DNA of 64,000 nucleotides from contig CM071574.1 in the NCBI GenBank assembly GCA_036426205.1, forward strand, positions 10,802,020 through 10,866,019. The letters are read 5' to 3'. Source of the DNA: Ascaphus truei (lineage: Eukaryota > Chordata > Amphibia > Anura > Ascaphidae). The notes beneath the pieces are model-generated. The model worked only from the letters and a program-made list of their open reading frames with translations, was not told where the DNA came from and made no database searches. The stretch's first letter is position 1. Every line of letters starts with the position of its first letter. A program made the translations under genes and the position numbers. Below, piece after piece: positions 49,649-60,628 of the stretch.

Positions 49649-50079
49649 TATTACACCCGAACTATAAGCTCGCTGCGCCTCCCCCTCCCTCCCCTTCCCC
49701 CCTTCTTCCCCTTTCCCGCCCTCCCCTTCTTCCCCCTCACTCCTTCTTCCCCTTCTCCCCCCTCCCTCCCAATCTTCTCCCCCTTCCCCTTCTTCACCCC
49801 CTTCTCCCCCCCTCCCCTTCTCCCCCCCTCCCCCTTCTCTCCCTCCCCCCCTCTATCCCCTTTCTCTCTCTCTACCTGTCCTTCGCTATCCTTTCTCTTA
49901 AAATAAGAGGAGTTACTACCCCGGTATGTATTACTGTTTATGCAGGTTTTTCTTTGTTCAGGTTTTAAATGACTGAATGTAATATGATATGTACTCTGCG
50001 GGGTACATATGCCCCCTGTATATGTTTTGGAATGTTGCCTGTAACCGTCCAGGAAAATCAATAAAAATATTTGTAAATA
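49649..50079 (+). mobile_element. L1-type retroposon tail with 18-bp target duplication
   Basis: A 5'-truncated insertion of 431 bp: polypyrimidine tract (49,680-49,880), unique 3' UTR, and tail aatcaataaaaatatttg then taaataa. It is flanked by perfect 18-bp duplications aaaatgggcaagaagcat at 49,631-49,648 and 50,080-50,097. Long duplications and an A-rich tail mark target-primed reverse transcription. No coding part remains, and the long C-rich open frame is an artefact. Confidence 0.88.
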
Positions 50080-50245
50080 AAAATGGGCAAGAAGCATAAA
50101 GTTGCAAACTGCGTCCTCATTTGCATGTCATTACCCAGAAATCCTAGCTGCAGTTGAAGCCTTGTATGGTAAGAGATAATGGCGAAAGGCAGAGTTGCAG
50201 ACCTGTCTGAGACATGTGATTGTACTCACACGTGATATTTTTATC

Positions 50246-50840
50246 TTTGTTGGGGGAAATCCATAGCTGTCCTGCGGACAGTTGGAGTACATGTGGGAGC
50301 TGTTGATAAATTGATCTGAATGTACTTCTTTTCACTGGTATGGATGTTTAATACACATACCCATTAGGATCTTAGAAACAAAGGTACAGATCAATCCATA
50401 GCAGTGAAATAAAATATTTACTTCACCTGCCTTTGCTTTACCAACAAAAGAAAAGAAAAGAAAAGACTTATCACTAGTTTAAAAACAAAATTAATACTAT
50501 TTTTTTGACAGGGATCTCCTGTGTTGATAAACTCAGTATAAGTCAGTACTGTATTTCTAAAATTTGCCTATGAAACATTTTTAAGACAGCCTGATAGACT
50601 AATCATATGAGTCCTTTCATTTTAGGACAGCTCAATCAGGAAACAAATCTTCTTTTTACACAAATATTTCCTTGGACTTGCTTGAAAATATGTTAAAAAT
50701 ACATGAATGGATGAGCCAAATTATTGCAGGGAGTTGTATACTGTCATTTAAATTAGATTTCAAATGGACAGTAAAATGCTGTAATAGTTGGTGCAGTACA
50801 ATGAAGAAGCAGGCACACGGTCTTAATCACAAGGAGGTTT
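50246..50840. other. LRP1B intron, no element recognised
   Basis: AT-rich, with a short (AAAAG)n run at 50,444-50,466. Confidence 0.5.
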
Positions 50841-50854
50841 AATATGCCATAGAG

Positions 50855-50893
50855 ACCAACGTTTCGGAAGTCTAATACTGCCTTTCTCAAAGT
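50855..50893 (-). ncRNA. Hammerhead-like motif (variant core)
   Basis: Minus strand: stem I ACT/GGT, ttgagaa in place of CUGANGA (C3 to U, G8 to A), a stem II of five to six pairs (GG.AGT/GACT.CC), GAA, palindromic AACGTT, then GGT. Same variant core as the copies at 9178 and 55,653. Confidence 0.5.
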
Positions 50894-50917
50894 GAAGGCC
50901 ACCAAGGTGGTGCACCA

Positions 50918-50954
50918 CCCTGAGGAAGATCTCCCTGTGGGATCGAAACGTTGG
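50918..50954 (+). ncRNA. Hammerhead-like motif, opposite strand partner
   Basis: CC, core CTGAGGA (fully conserved), stem II GATCTCC/GGGATC, GAAA, short ACGT stem III, T17 and GG. Stem I is only two sure pairs. It faces the motif at 50,855 in inverted orientation, the same arrangement as at 12,979-13,068. Confidence 0.55.
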
Positions 50955-51120
50955 AGTTATGTGCTGTATTTAATACATTTATTTTCATTCACCTGAGTGC
51001 TGTCTCCCTTTTTGCTGCTATACGGTAATGTATACTTTTATATATATAGTAATATTATATATATATCTATATAGTATATATATATATAAGATAATTATAT
51101 ATATATATGTGTGTGTATAT

Positions 51121-51480
51121 ACATATATGTTGAAAACTATTCTAAGCTTCATTTTGCAAAGCCAGTATAACCAACCCCACACTGATGAGACCCATTAAGT
51201 TCGAAACGGCTGTCTGTGGGTGGGTTTACTGGCTATCCATCTTAACCCAGGCTGTGCTCAAAGCTGTGAAATGCAGCAAGCATAAGCTTATAGGGGACCA
51301 TGGTATATGGTTTTGAAGCAAAAGAAGGCACTTTGTGCTCATTTGCCTGTCCTTTCCCAGAATCCCTTGCTTCAGTGGAAGCACTGTGTGTTAATGGTGA
51401 AAGGCAGGGTTACAGACCTGTCTAAGACATACAAATGAGCATAAAGTCATATTTCCATTTGATATACTGCTGTGGCAGCC
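51121..51480 (+). repeat. Hammerhead-bearing repeat family A, copy 4
   Basis: aagcttcattttgcaaagcc, hammerhead, tgtgctcaaagctgtgaaat, gcaagcataagcttatagg, tgctcatttgcctgtc, cccagaatcccttgcttcag, ggtgaaaggcagggttacag. Preceded by an AT-rich run at 51,040-51,120. Confidence 0.8.
51176..51220 (+). ncRNA. Hammerhead ribozyme, family A
   Basis: Stem I CCCACA/TGTGGG, core CTGATGA, stem II GACC/GTTC with one mismatch around cattaa, GAA, stem III ACGGCTGT (one base off the palindrome), C17 with GTC triplet. All core residues are intact. Cleavage would fall after 51,214. Confidence 0.8.
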
Positions 51481-51489
51481 TTTATTCTT

Positions 51490-51800
51490 ACCTTTGCCAC
51501 TAATTGGCCGGGGATTTATTCCGGCTGGCGCCGTGACTAAACAGCGCGCCAGCCGCATCCCCTCCGTGCACCCCCTCCACTTCACGCGCATTTTTGTTCC
51601 CCTTCCCGACCTCCTAGCTGCTCCTGCCTTTTCCCCTCTGCTTCCCCGCACCCCCGCTTACCTCACTTCAACTTCAGGGGTGTCGGGGAAGCCGGGGAAG
51701 CCGGGCGCACCACGTGACAGTGACGTCACAGTGACGCGCCGACATGCCGCCGTCACCACGCGGCCCGCACGCGTCCAGCCGTGCGGTAAAGGTAAGAATT
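51490..51800. other. GC/CpG-rich block in intron
   Basis: High CpG with gcgcgcc, cacgtgac and cgtgacg phrases, ending in a splice-like gtaaagg. No LRP1B exon or protein similarity. Probably the remnant of a GC-rich repeat. Confidence 0.35.
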
Positions 51801-53171
<1,371 letters not shown>

Positions 53172-54359
53172 CTACCTTTTTCCAACATGTTTAAATGTGT
53201 TGCATACAAAACTGACAATACATAAATGAGTCATGTCCGTATGTGCTACTCATCTTTTCAAATGTATCAACAACAACAACAATAAAAACACCCCTTCCCA
53301 TGTTTAACCAAACATCAGAAATGTCATCTTGTAGCCAACTACCTTTTTTTTAAACTAGCTTCTTGGTAAAAATGGAAACCCTAATCTAATCCGTGAGAAA
53401 CAAAGACTACAGTGTATTTCCTAGAGCTACGTTGGATTGTAAAATAAAGGATTACTTGCAGGGTAGATCAAAAGAGAAATATCAATGTAAAAACTGGAAA
53501 GGTCCATGCGGAACTACTTTCTGCCCCAATAATCCACTCTTTCTCATACTCAATGTGGCTACTTTATTTTCCTTCTATTCTTTTCTTACCAGAACGACTA
53601 AGAGACAAGTGGCCGATCTGTTATAAATTTAATGGGATAAACGCAGTTGTAACTTGGTTAACATCCTATCACCTTGTTGGCCTTGCTATAGGTAGAGACT
53701 AAATGGGAAAAAGGCAATTAACCTATTGCCCCTTCTTTTCAATGCAATTGTTTATACCCCTTACAAATAACGCATACACAACATTTCTTACCTTTACTGC
53801 TGGGGGGAAAAACTCGACTTCTAACACTGCAACTGGAGATAACGTTTATTTTGCTTTCTGTTGCCTACCTCTCATGACCAATTATTTCATCTTTTTTTTT
53901 TATCACTTTTCCAATTCGTTTTTTTTTTTCCCCCAAGTGCTAATCCGTTTTCCGGGCAGAAATACCCGCTACCAACTGAAATATCTTTATTTCAACTATT
54001 TTAAATACATTATTCATAACGCTGAAACGCAAATAAAAGTAAAGATTGAATATTTTATGAGGTATATACTAAAAAAACTTCAATGCTGTCAAGTTCTTGG
54101 TGCAGAACAAATATATTCTTTAAGTGTTGAAAATGTTATTGCAATGAAGTTACAGTTAGATTTGATCATTTTAACTGCGTATTTGTATTTTTTAGCATTA
54201 GTATTTTGGTAAACACCAACTATATTATTAAGTCTCAACTAAACTATATTAAATAGAATAATTCAAGGCAGCTAAAACATTAAAAGAATTGCAACTTTGT
54301 GTTTGAGTGTGCACACCAGATATATTGTCACATAATGCATTGTCACTAATGATACTCAC

Positions 54360-54464
54360 ACACAGACAGGTATGTTTGTCTCTTGGTCCAGCTGACAAGT
54401 GCCACCATTATAGCAGTAGCCATCACACAACTGACAGCTCGAAGCAATCTTTCCATTAGTGCAG
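54360..54464 (-). CDS. lrp1b: LRP1B EGF-like exon (most upstream in window)
   Basis: 105 bp, phase 2 to phase 2. It encodes [20 protein letters not shown], then [14 protein letters not shown] and two bases of a Val codon. The pattern of seven cysteines fits the end of one EGF-like module and most of the next. Acceptor atcacag, donor GT^GTGAGT. The next exon upstream is not in the window: everything from 54,465 to 64,000 is intron with retroelements. Confidence 0.93.
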
Positions 54465-54931
54465 CTGTGATGAGAAAGAAAATATAATGTCATTGTTATC
54501 AACGTCCCCAATTCTGAAATCTGATCTAAGCGTCCCGAGTAAATATATTAACCGGATCACATGTAAAGAAGCAGCTGACTGTGAAAACACTATCTCTATG
54601 ACAGGTTGGCCTTGGGCAATAATTTTTTTAAACAGCATGACAGCAAGCATATTTTTTTTTTTTCTCTCAGGCTATAATATTTGCAAACTGTTAGTTCAGA
54701 TAAACAAGGCAATGCTAACATTTACTTATGCAGTACAAATATCTACCATAGATCCTCCAGAGACAATCCATCACGATTCACAGCTCCTACAGTATCTGCT
54801 TGATATGCATAGCATACCAAACGGCTAACACATGAAAGAGAAAATAATGTGGAGTTTTTATCTTCCCCCTCTTCCCTAGCATCGAAATGTAAATCTATTG
54901 CATCCGTCAAAATGTAATGAAAAGAACAGTT

Positions 54932-55030
54932 TTAGTTACATAGTTACATAGCAGATGAGGTTGAAAAAAAAGACATGTCCATCAAGTTCAACCTATGCTA
55001 AATTTAGACGACAGATACTTATCCTATAGT
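54932..55030. repeat. Short dispersed repeat common in amphibians
   Basis: ttacatagttacatagcaga, ggttgaaaaaaaagacatg, ccatcaagttcaacctatgc: I recognise this chain of phrases as frequent in frog genomic sequence but cannot name the family with confidence. It abuts the truncated 3' side of the Gypsy element. Confidence 0.5.
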
Positions 55031-55064
55031 TGTATAAATATTACGAGTACTTGGCAAGGTGTGT

Positions 55065-55469
55065 CATTTAGGTAGAAAGCCTGTTTCTATTTTGATTGAA
55101 GAGCTTTGAATATTCCATTTCCTCCTCCACCGGGTGGATGAATAGAGACCGTTGCATCTTCCAGGGTTTCAGCAAGTTCACATGGTAAATTTGTTTACCC
55201 TTCCTGGACCCTGGTTGAGCGATCTCGTAATCCACATCACCCGTACGGCGGAGTACTTCGAATGGGCCCTGCCATTTGGCCAGGAGTTTACTCTCGCAAC
55301 TGGGTAACAATAACATCACCTGGTCTCCTGGGTGAAACACTCTCATGCGAGCATTCTGATTGTAATGTCTCTCCTGACTGTCCTGGACTGATCTAAGATT
55401 CTCCCTGGCAAAATGGCCGACCACATCTAGGTGCTTCCTAAGGTCTAGTACATATTGCAGGGTATTCTT
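55065..55469 (-). pseudogene. Gypsy integrase C-terminal part (3' segment)
   Basis: Minus strand. Continues the integrase interrupted at 60,629. It reads TLQYVLDLRKHLDVVGHFAR, then NARMRVFHPGDQVMLLLP, a chromatin-binding SH3-like fold (KLLAKWQGPFEVLRR, DYEI, YHVNLLKPW), the usual GPY/F-type integrase C-terminus. It ends near 55,068. No reverse transcriptase follows before the unrelated repeat at 55,030, so the 3' part of the element, including the second LTR, is missing. Confidence 0.85.
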
Positions 55470-55802
55470 TACCTGTTTATTCACTTTGTGTGGATCCCTT
55501 CCCTCTGAGCACTATCCCCCTTTCCTGTGTATCAGTTCACAGGGAATTTGTGTGAATTTGTGTCCCGGGGGTTTGTATTCACCTGGGCACAGGTGGGCGG
55601 TGCTTTTAGGGATGTTGACCATATAAGAGTGTGATTAAGACCAGTGAAACTACTCTTTGATAAAGCGCACCATGCGAGAAACGCGTTAGAGGTTTCTCTT
55701 TTTAATTAGTTATGTCCCTATAAATAATTTGTTATTTTTTCATTAGCCTCCAGTTCTCGTTCTTGTATAGTTGTGCTCCAAGTTTTTTCCTCCTGCTTAC
55801 CT
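55470..55802 (+). repeat. Pseudo-LTR, left
   Basis: Direct copy of 60,301-60,622. Starts acctgtttattcactttgtg, ends cctcctgcttacct. Contains the hammerhead-like motif at 55,653. An extra gaatttgtgt unit makes it about 10 bp longer than the right copy. Confidence 0.92.
55653..55691 (+). ncRNA. Hammerhead-like motif in pseudo-LTR (left)
   Basis: CTCT pairs with AGAG as stem I. ttgataa stands for CUGAUGA (C3 to U, G8 to A), a CGC/GCG stem II around accat, GAA, palindromic ACGCGT stem III and T17. Same variant core as the 9178 motif. Hammerheads in Penelope pseudo-LTRs are established; this variant may be a non-cleaving descendant. Confidence 0.55.
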
Positions 55803-56351
55803 GTTCCTGCTTCCCCTGGACGCACGCTGCCTGCACCGGAGATTTCAACCCATCTGGATCTGGACGTGAGTACGCCGTCTGGAGATTGCCTGCTGTTACC
55901 TGCATCACTAAAGGGGTACCTGGTTTAGGCGAAGTCCCATCGGTTCCCCCAGGGGGACCAAGGGCTCATCGTGTCCAGGGGTTCCCCCGTTCAATGTGAT
56001 CAAGGTTTTCAGTACAGCTGCAGTTCTTATCCCTACATGGTTAGTCTCCGTTGTGCAAAGGGTTCATTTAGCCTGCGCGTGATACACGCTGTCTACCAGG
56101 CTTGTAGCGTCAGGCTGGGAGGTCTTTTCCTCTGCTTCGCATATTGCTGGTTTGCCACGGCTGCTCAGCCGTTTAATTGGTGATTTGAGAACTGGAGTGC
56201 TATTTTTTCATATATTCTTCCTTAAGATTTATTTATTATTTTTTGTGGCATTTATTCATTCACATTTTTTATTTCTGTGGAACCATTTTTTTTTTTCTTG
56301 TTTTCTCTGGAGGGAATATTCGTGATATACCTATCCTGTGTGTTTTTTATT

Positions 56352-57323
56352 ATGGAAGATTATATAGAAGTGGAGGATGAGGAAGGGGTTACTGACACCT
56401 ATGCCTTTAATTGTGGAGATGATACTCACCGTCAGAGGAGGGCAGAGTCAGTTTTTGATGAAGGTGCTAATTTCATCTGTGAAGAGCCTGCTGACTTAAT
56501 CACCCACTTTCTTAACTTGGAAAAACTGCTATCACAGGACATTAGGTATTGGTGGGATAATACCACGCTTGAGAACTATGCCAGAGTTAAAAGGATTCCA
56601 AGAGGCTTACGCTTGAAAAAAGTACCATCCTTTGGCTTTATTAATAAAGATTTTGAGAATGACTGGAAAGCCATACTAGAACATTGCTCATTCAAATTAA
56701 TCGAATTGATTATTAAGTACAAGCTAAATGAAAAAAAGAAAGTGAGAGCCAATGTGAAAGTCCTACAAGATAAGTTGAAAGGTTGTAAAAAAATGGAGAA
56801 TTTCAATAAATATGATCAAACACTTTTAAGCAACGTGGGGGCCATGGAAAAGTCTCTAATGATTAAAAAACAACAAAAGTTTGACAGGGACAAAACAGAC
56901 TATGAGAAGCAGCAAGTTTATATATGGCAACGCTACACTACAAACGCACAAAAGCCCCAACCGAAATCTGGTTCTAATTATCAGAAAAATAAAAAACAAC
57001 GTGACTCAAAAAAACAGAATAAATCTATCCTTAAACGCCAAGGAGACGCTTCCAGTTTTGAGTCAGATGGTTCTGACTATGAGAGTCGTTCATTAGGCGT
57101 TTCTTTTTGTGATGATGATGATAATTGGCAAGTGAGATCTACTTCCCCTGATACCGACTCCTCACAAAAATCTGTTATGATGCCCTCTCGGAAAGAAGAT
57201 AAACCCTCATACTCCTTGTTTCAAAAGGAGTCAAAAAACGAAAGAGGACAAGGAGATCAAAAAAGAGGAGGGGGAGGGGGAGGGGGATCCAGGGGATCGA
57301 GCAAAAGAAAGAAATATGCATAG
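56352..57323 (+). CDS. Penelope-like element N-terminal (ORF1) domain
   Basis: About 323 codons from MEDYIEVEDEEGV to a stop after SSKRKKYA. An upstream in-frame ATG at 56,277 would add a poly-Phe leader and is less likely. The N-terminal third is acidic, the middle (residues 60-200) is helix-prone, including KKVPSFGFINKDFENDW, and the last third is Lys/Gln/Ser-rich with a Gly run (about 57,269-57,290). No catalytic motif. In related elements this region precedes the reverse transcriptase in one polyprotein. Here the frame changes at the G-rich run just before the stop, where the other frame reads KKEICIGEVVDNVINISHKT into the RT region. That may be an indel in the copy or a real frame break between two genes. 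Confidence 0.75.
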   Translation: MEDYIEVEDEEGVTDTYAFNCGDDTHRQRRAESVFDEGANFICEEPADLITHFLNLEKLLSQDIRYWWDNTTLENYARVKRIPRGLRLKKVPSFGFINKDFENDWKAILEHCSFKLIELIIKYKLNEKKKVRANVKVLQDKLKGCKKMENFNKYDQTLLSNVGAMEKSLMIKKQQKFDRDKTDYEKQQVYIWQRYTTNAQKPQPKSGSNYQKNKKQRDSKKQNKSILKRQGDASSFESDGSDYESRSLGVSFCDDDDNWQVRSTSPDTDSSQKSVMMPSRKEDKPSYSLFQKESKNERGQGDQKRGGGGGGGSRGSSKRKKYA

Positions 57324-59781
57324 GAGAAGTTGTGGACAATGTTATCAATATTTCACATAAGACTCTCACAGATGACCAGATTGCGGTTTTAAATAGAGGC
57401 TTAACTTTTGCCCCATACCAAGACTTTAATTTATTCAATACCATCATTGATCTCCAAAAATTCATCCGTAAATTGTCTCTCAAAAAATATTTTAATCGAA
57501 AATGGACGACAGAGGTTCCAGTATATTGCACCGATAGAGGTTTAGTTGAGAATGATGATGGTATTGATGTTATAATGGAGAATTTGGATTTGCATTCATT
57601 TCGTGAACAATGTGCTTTGTCAGATCTTAGAGATCTGTATGATGAACAACATCAGGATTTGGAGCCAGAGATCCCTTCCTCATTCAGCTTCTTTGGGCAA
57701 TTACACTCAGGTCTTAAAAAGAATTCAACCTTTTTGCCCACAATTTTTTAACAATCATAACATTAAGACCTTTGAGAAGCTGGTTGAGAGGGATCTCAGG
57801 TTATTGGCTAGGGGTATAGTGCTCCAGGGGGTTCCCTCTTTAAATAGAACGAATCTGTCAGTCACTGACTTCCGAGAGGTTATTACCCTCAGAGAAGATA
57901 GGTCTATTACAATCAAAAAGGCTGATAAGGGAGGGGCCATTGTGGTGCTTTCTTCTTTAGATGATCAGGCAGAGGCACTCAGATTGCTTGAGGATGTTGA
58001 ATCCTATACAAAATTGACATGTGATCCCACATGTGAGTTTTTACATCTTTTGAAAGAGATTCTTGAAGAGGGAAAGGCCCTATTTGTACTCAATACAAAG
58101 GAATATGAGTTTCTCTACAATGCCTCACCTATTGTGCCCATCTTCCACCATCTCCCAAAGATCCATAAGTCACTGGTTCGCCCTCCTGGGCGGCCCATTG
58201 TGGCCAGTATTGGATCTTTGGGAGATGGGTTATCACGCTATATTGATTGTTTTTTACAACCTTTGGTTAAAAGTTTGCCTTCTTTTCTGAGAGACTCTAT
58301 GGATCTTTTATCCGCTATAAAAAATGTTAGTTGGAAAAAGACTTTCAGATGGGTGACATTAGACGTGATGTCAATTTATTCAATCAAAGATCACGAGCAA
58401 GGGATTCGAGCAGTGGAATTTTTTCTGGATGCTTCTACATTGTCCATTTCATTACGTGCCTTTCTCTTGGATTCTATTATGTTTTTGCTCACCCACAACA
58501 ATTTTTCTTTTGATGCACAATTTTATCTTCAGACATGGGGTACTGCCATGGGGACATCATTTGCCCCCTCTTATGCTAATTTGTTTATGGGTCTTTGGGA
58601 ATCCACACACATTTTCGGTGTTGACAACCTTTTTCGTCATCAGATTATTTTCTATAAACGGTACATTGACGATTTGATTATGATTTGGGATGGGGATTTA
58701 TTATCACTGCATGCGTTCAGGTACACTTAATACTAATTCTTTAAATCTTAAATTCTCCTACGAGGAACACATAAATCACATTAATTATTTAGATATAATG
58801 TTATTTATTGACACGACTGGCACTATTCAAACGGACATTTTTAGAAAGCCTCATTCACGTAATACTTTACTGGAAGCAGACAGTAGTCATTCCAAATCAT
58901 TCATTCGAAGAATACCCAAGGCTCAATTCCTTCGATTAAGACGACTTTGTTCAAACGACGATCTATTTGAGCATCAAGCTGAGGAATTAAAAACTCGATT
59001 TGCTCAAAGGAAATATAATCATACTGACATTAAAGCAGCATATCTCTGTGCCAAATCTACAAACAGGATTGACTTGCTGTCGAATTCGTCCGTGAAGTCT
59101 AATAAGAAATATGAATTGGATAGGGCGACGTCGCCTCTGTTTGTCACCCAGTTTAGTCGCCAGGCTGAACAGATTCGTTCTATCATTTACAAGCATTGGG
59201 GGACCCTCACTCTTGACGAGGACCTACATAGTTCAGTTAATCAGGGTCCAGCCATTACTTTCAGCAAATCCTTGTCTGACTATCTTTCTCCAAGTTTGTT
59301 TGACTCTAAGAAGTCTAACATATCTGTTAAATGTAAAGGTTTTTTCAAATGTGGTAAATGCTGCGTTTGTTGCTATGCGAAACCCATCAAGTCTATTCAG
59401 ACTATTTATTCTAAAAAGAACTTTAGGATTTCATCTTTTATTAACTGTGACTCACAGTTTGTCATATATGTTCTCACCTGCGGCTGTGGCCAAAAGTACG
59501 TGGGCCGCACTTTACGCCCTGTTAAAACCAGAATTATGGAGCATATACGTTCCATTAAAAGAAAAGATTCAATGTTACCAGTTTCAAAACATTTTATTTA
59601 CTGTCCTCATGGAGGTCTATCAAACTTCCATTTTTCCGCTGTAGAACTGGTGTCCATGCCCGTTAGAGAGGGTGATAGATTAAAGCTCCTTAATCAACGG
59701 GAGATGTTTTGGATCCATTCTTTAGATACATTATCCCCTTCGGGAATCTATACGGAATGGGATCTAAAACATTTTTTATGA
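57305..59781 (+). pseudogene. Penelope-type reverse transcriptase with GIY-YIG endonuclease
   Basis: Three adjoining frames make one protein of about 820 residues. Frame 1 (to 57,751) has ISHKTLTDDQIAVLNRGLTF, the conserved Penelope N-terminal block. A T-run indel near 57,745 leads to frame 2 (to 58,730) with IKKADKGGAIVV, HLPKIHKSLVRPPGRPIV, motif A VTLDVMSIYS, motif B GTAMGTSFAPSYANLF and motif C YKRYIDDLIMIW. A second indel near 58,715 leads to frame 3 (to 59,781) with the thumb, a cysteine cluster CKGFFKCGKCCVCC and the GIY-YIG nuclease: VIYVLTCGCGQKYVGRT, R, EH and the C-terminal LNQREMFWI. RT copies RNA from a 3' end, and the nuclease nicks the target. Two frameshifts make this copy inactive unless bypassed, but all catalytic blocks are there. 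Confidence 0.93.
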
Positions 59782-60300
59782 ATAAATGTTTTATGAATAT
59801 TCATTATGATTACACCAACTATGCTTCCACCTCATGATGCTAATAACGATTGTTGTTTTACTAGAATATTAATTATTATTATTTTTCCTTTTCTCCGCTG
59901 TTTCTGCTTCCTAGTGATTAAGAAATTAGAGATATATTTATTAAATTAAATCAATTTATTTGTTTAATATATTTATATTTTATTTTTTCCTTGGAATTTT
60001 TAACATTTGTTTTCTTTCCTTTTTTTCTTCCTTTTTTCTTCCTTTTTTCTTGTTATTTATTTATTTTTTGGATTTACATTGTGTGTTACATATGTTCCTT
60101 ATACTTTATCTATTGTGTCTATGAGCCTGTTATGATATATAATTCATATGCCATCCTATGCTACTATAATTAAGGGGTTAATTATACATTCAATACCCAT
60201 TATAGATTGGACATATGTATGCTTATGGTTCCACAGTTATGATATGTATGTGTTACTGATATTTCTTTTGTATGTGATTGGTCTTTTTTATTTAAATTTT
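59782..60300 (+). other. Penelope element 3' UTR
   Basis: T-rich sequence (ttttttcttccttttttcttcc) between the GIY-YIG stop and the right pseudo-LTR, without open frame of note. Confidence 0.7.
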
Positions 60301-60622
60301 ACCTGTTTATTCACTTTGTGTGGATCCCTTCCCTCTGAGCACTATCCCCCTTTCCTGTGTATGAGTTCACAGGGAATTTGTGTCCCGGGGGTTTGTATTC
60401 ACCTTGGCACAGGTGGGCGGTGCTTTTAGGGATGTTGACCATATAAGAGTGTGATTAAGACCAGTGAAACTACTCTTTGATAAAGCGCACCATGCGAGAA
60501 ACGCGTTAGAGGTTTCTCTTTTTAATTAGTTATGTCCCTATAAATAATTTGTTATTTTTTCATTAGCCTCCAGTTCTCGTTCTTGTATAGTTGTGCTCCA
60601 AGTTTTTTCCTCCTGCTTACCT
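60301..60622 (+). repeat. Pseudo-LTR, right
   Basis: Direct copy of the left pseudo-LTR. The last base shared lies in the tattctt duplication. Confidence 0.92.
60473..60511 (+). ncRNA. Hammerhead-like motif in pseudo-LTR (right)
   Basis: Identical in sequence to the motif at 55,653-55,691, 4,820 bp away, so an RNA between the two sites would have the length of one full element. Confidence 0.55.
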
Positions 60623-60628
60623 ATTCTT

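Larger units (their letters stand above)
48590..50245. repeat. Hammerhead-bearing repeat family A, tandem cluster
   Basis: A head-to-head piece (48,590-48,780, minus orientation) is followed by plus-orientation units (48,780-49,370 and 49,370-50,235). The second starts at the junction gtgctcac/gtattttt, which corresponds to the 42,610 junction of copy 2. Removing the L1-type insertion (49,649-50,097) leaves a unit of about 415 bp. A hAT MITE (48,923-49,297) sits in the first unit. So at least two units are in tandem. Confidence 0.72.
55470..60621 (+). mobile_element. Penelope-like element, nearly intact, inserted in Gypsy
   Basis: 5.15 kb flanked by the 7-bp duplication tattctt (55,463-55,469 and 60,622-60,628). 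Two direct pseudo-LTRs of about 330 and 320 bp bound an internal region that codes for an N-terminal domain, a Penelope-type reverse transcriptase and a C-terminal GIY-YIG endonuclease. The coding frame shows only a few indels, and the pseudo-LTRs are very similar apart from a small repeat difference (aatttgtgtg), so the insertion looks fairly recent. Penelope elements are related to telomerase and prime at cleaved or exposed DNA ends. It sits antisense to LRP1B. Confidence 0.93.

Noticed and set aside
49634..49906. Pro/Phe/Ser-rich open frame and its 148-codon Gly/Glu shadow
   Set aside because: Both follow from the polypyrimidine tract of an L1-type tail.
51490..51800. CpG-rich block as an alternative LRP1B promoter or exon
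   Set aside because: It is far downstream in the gene, has no frame joining the EGF exons, and resembles GC-rich repeat debris such as 44,050-44,330.
53703..54212. 169-codon open frame, plus strand
   Set aside because: Phe/Tyr-rich translation of AT-rich intron between two minus-strand exons; no family resemblance.
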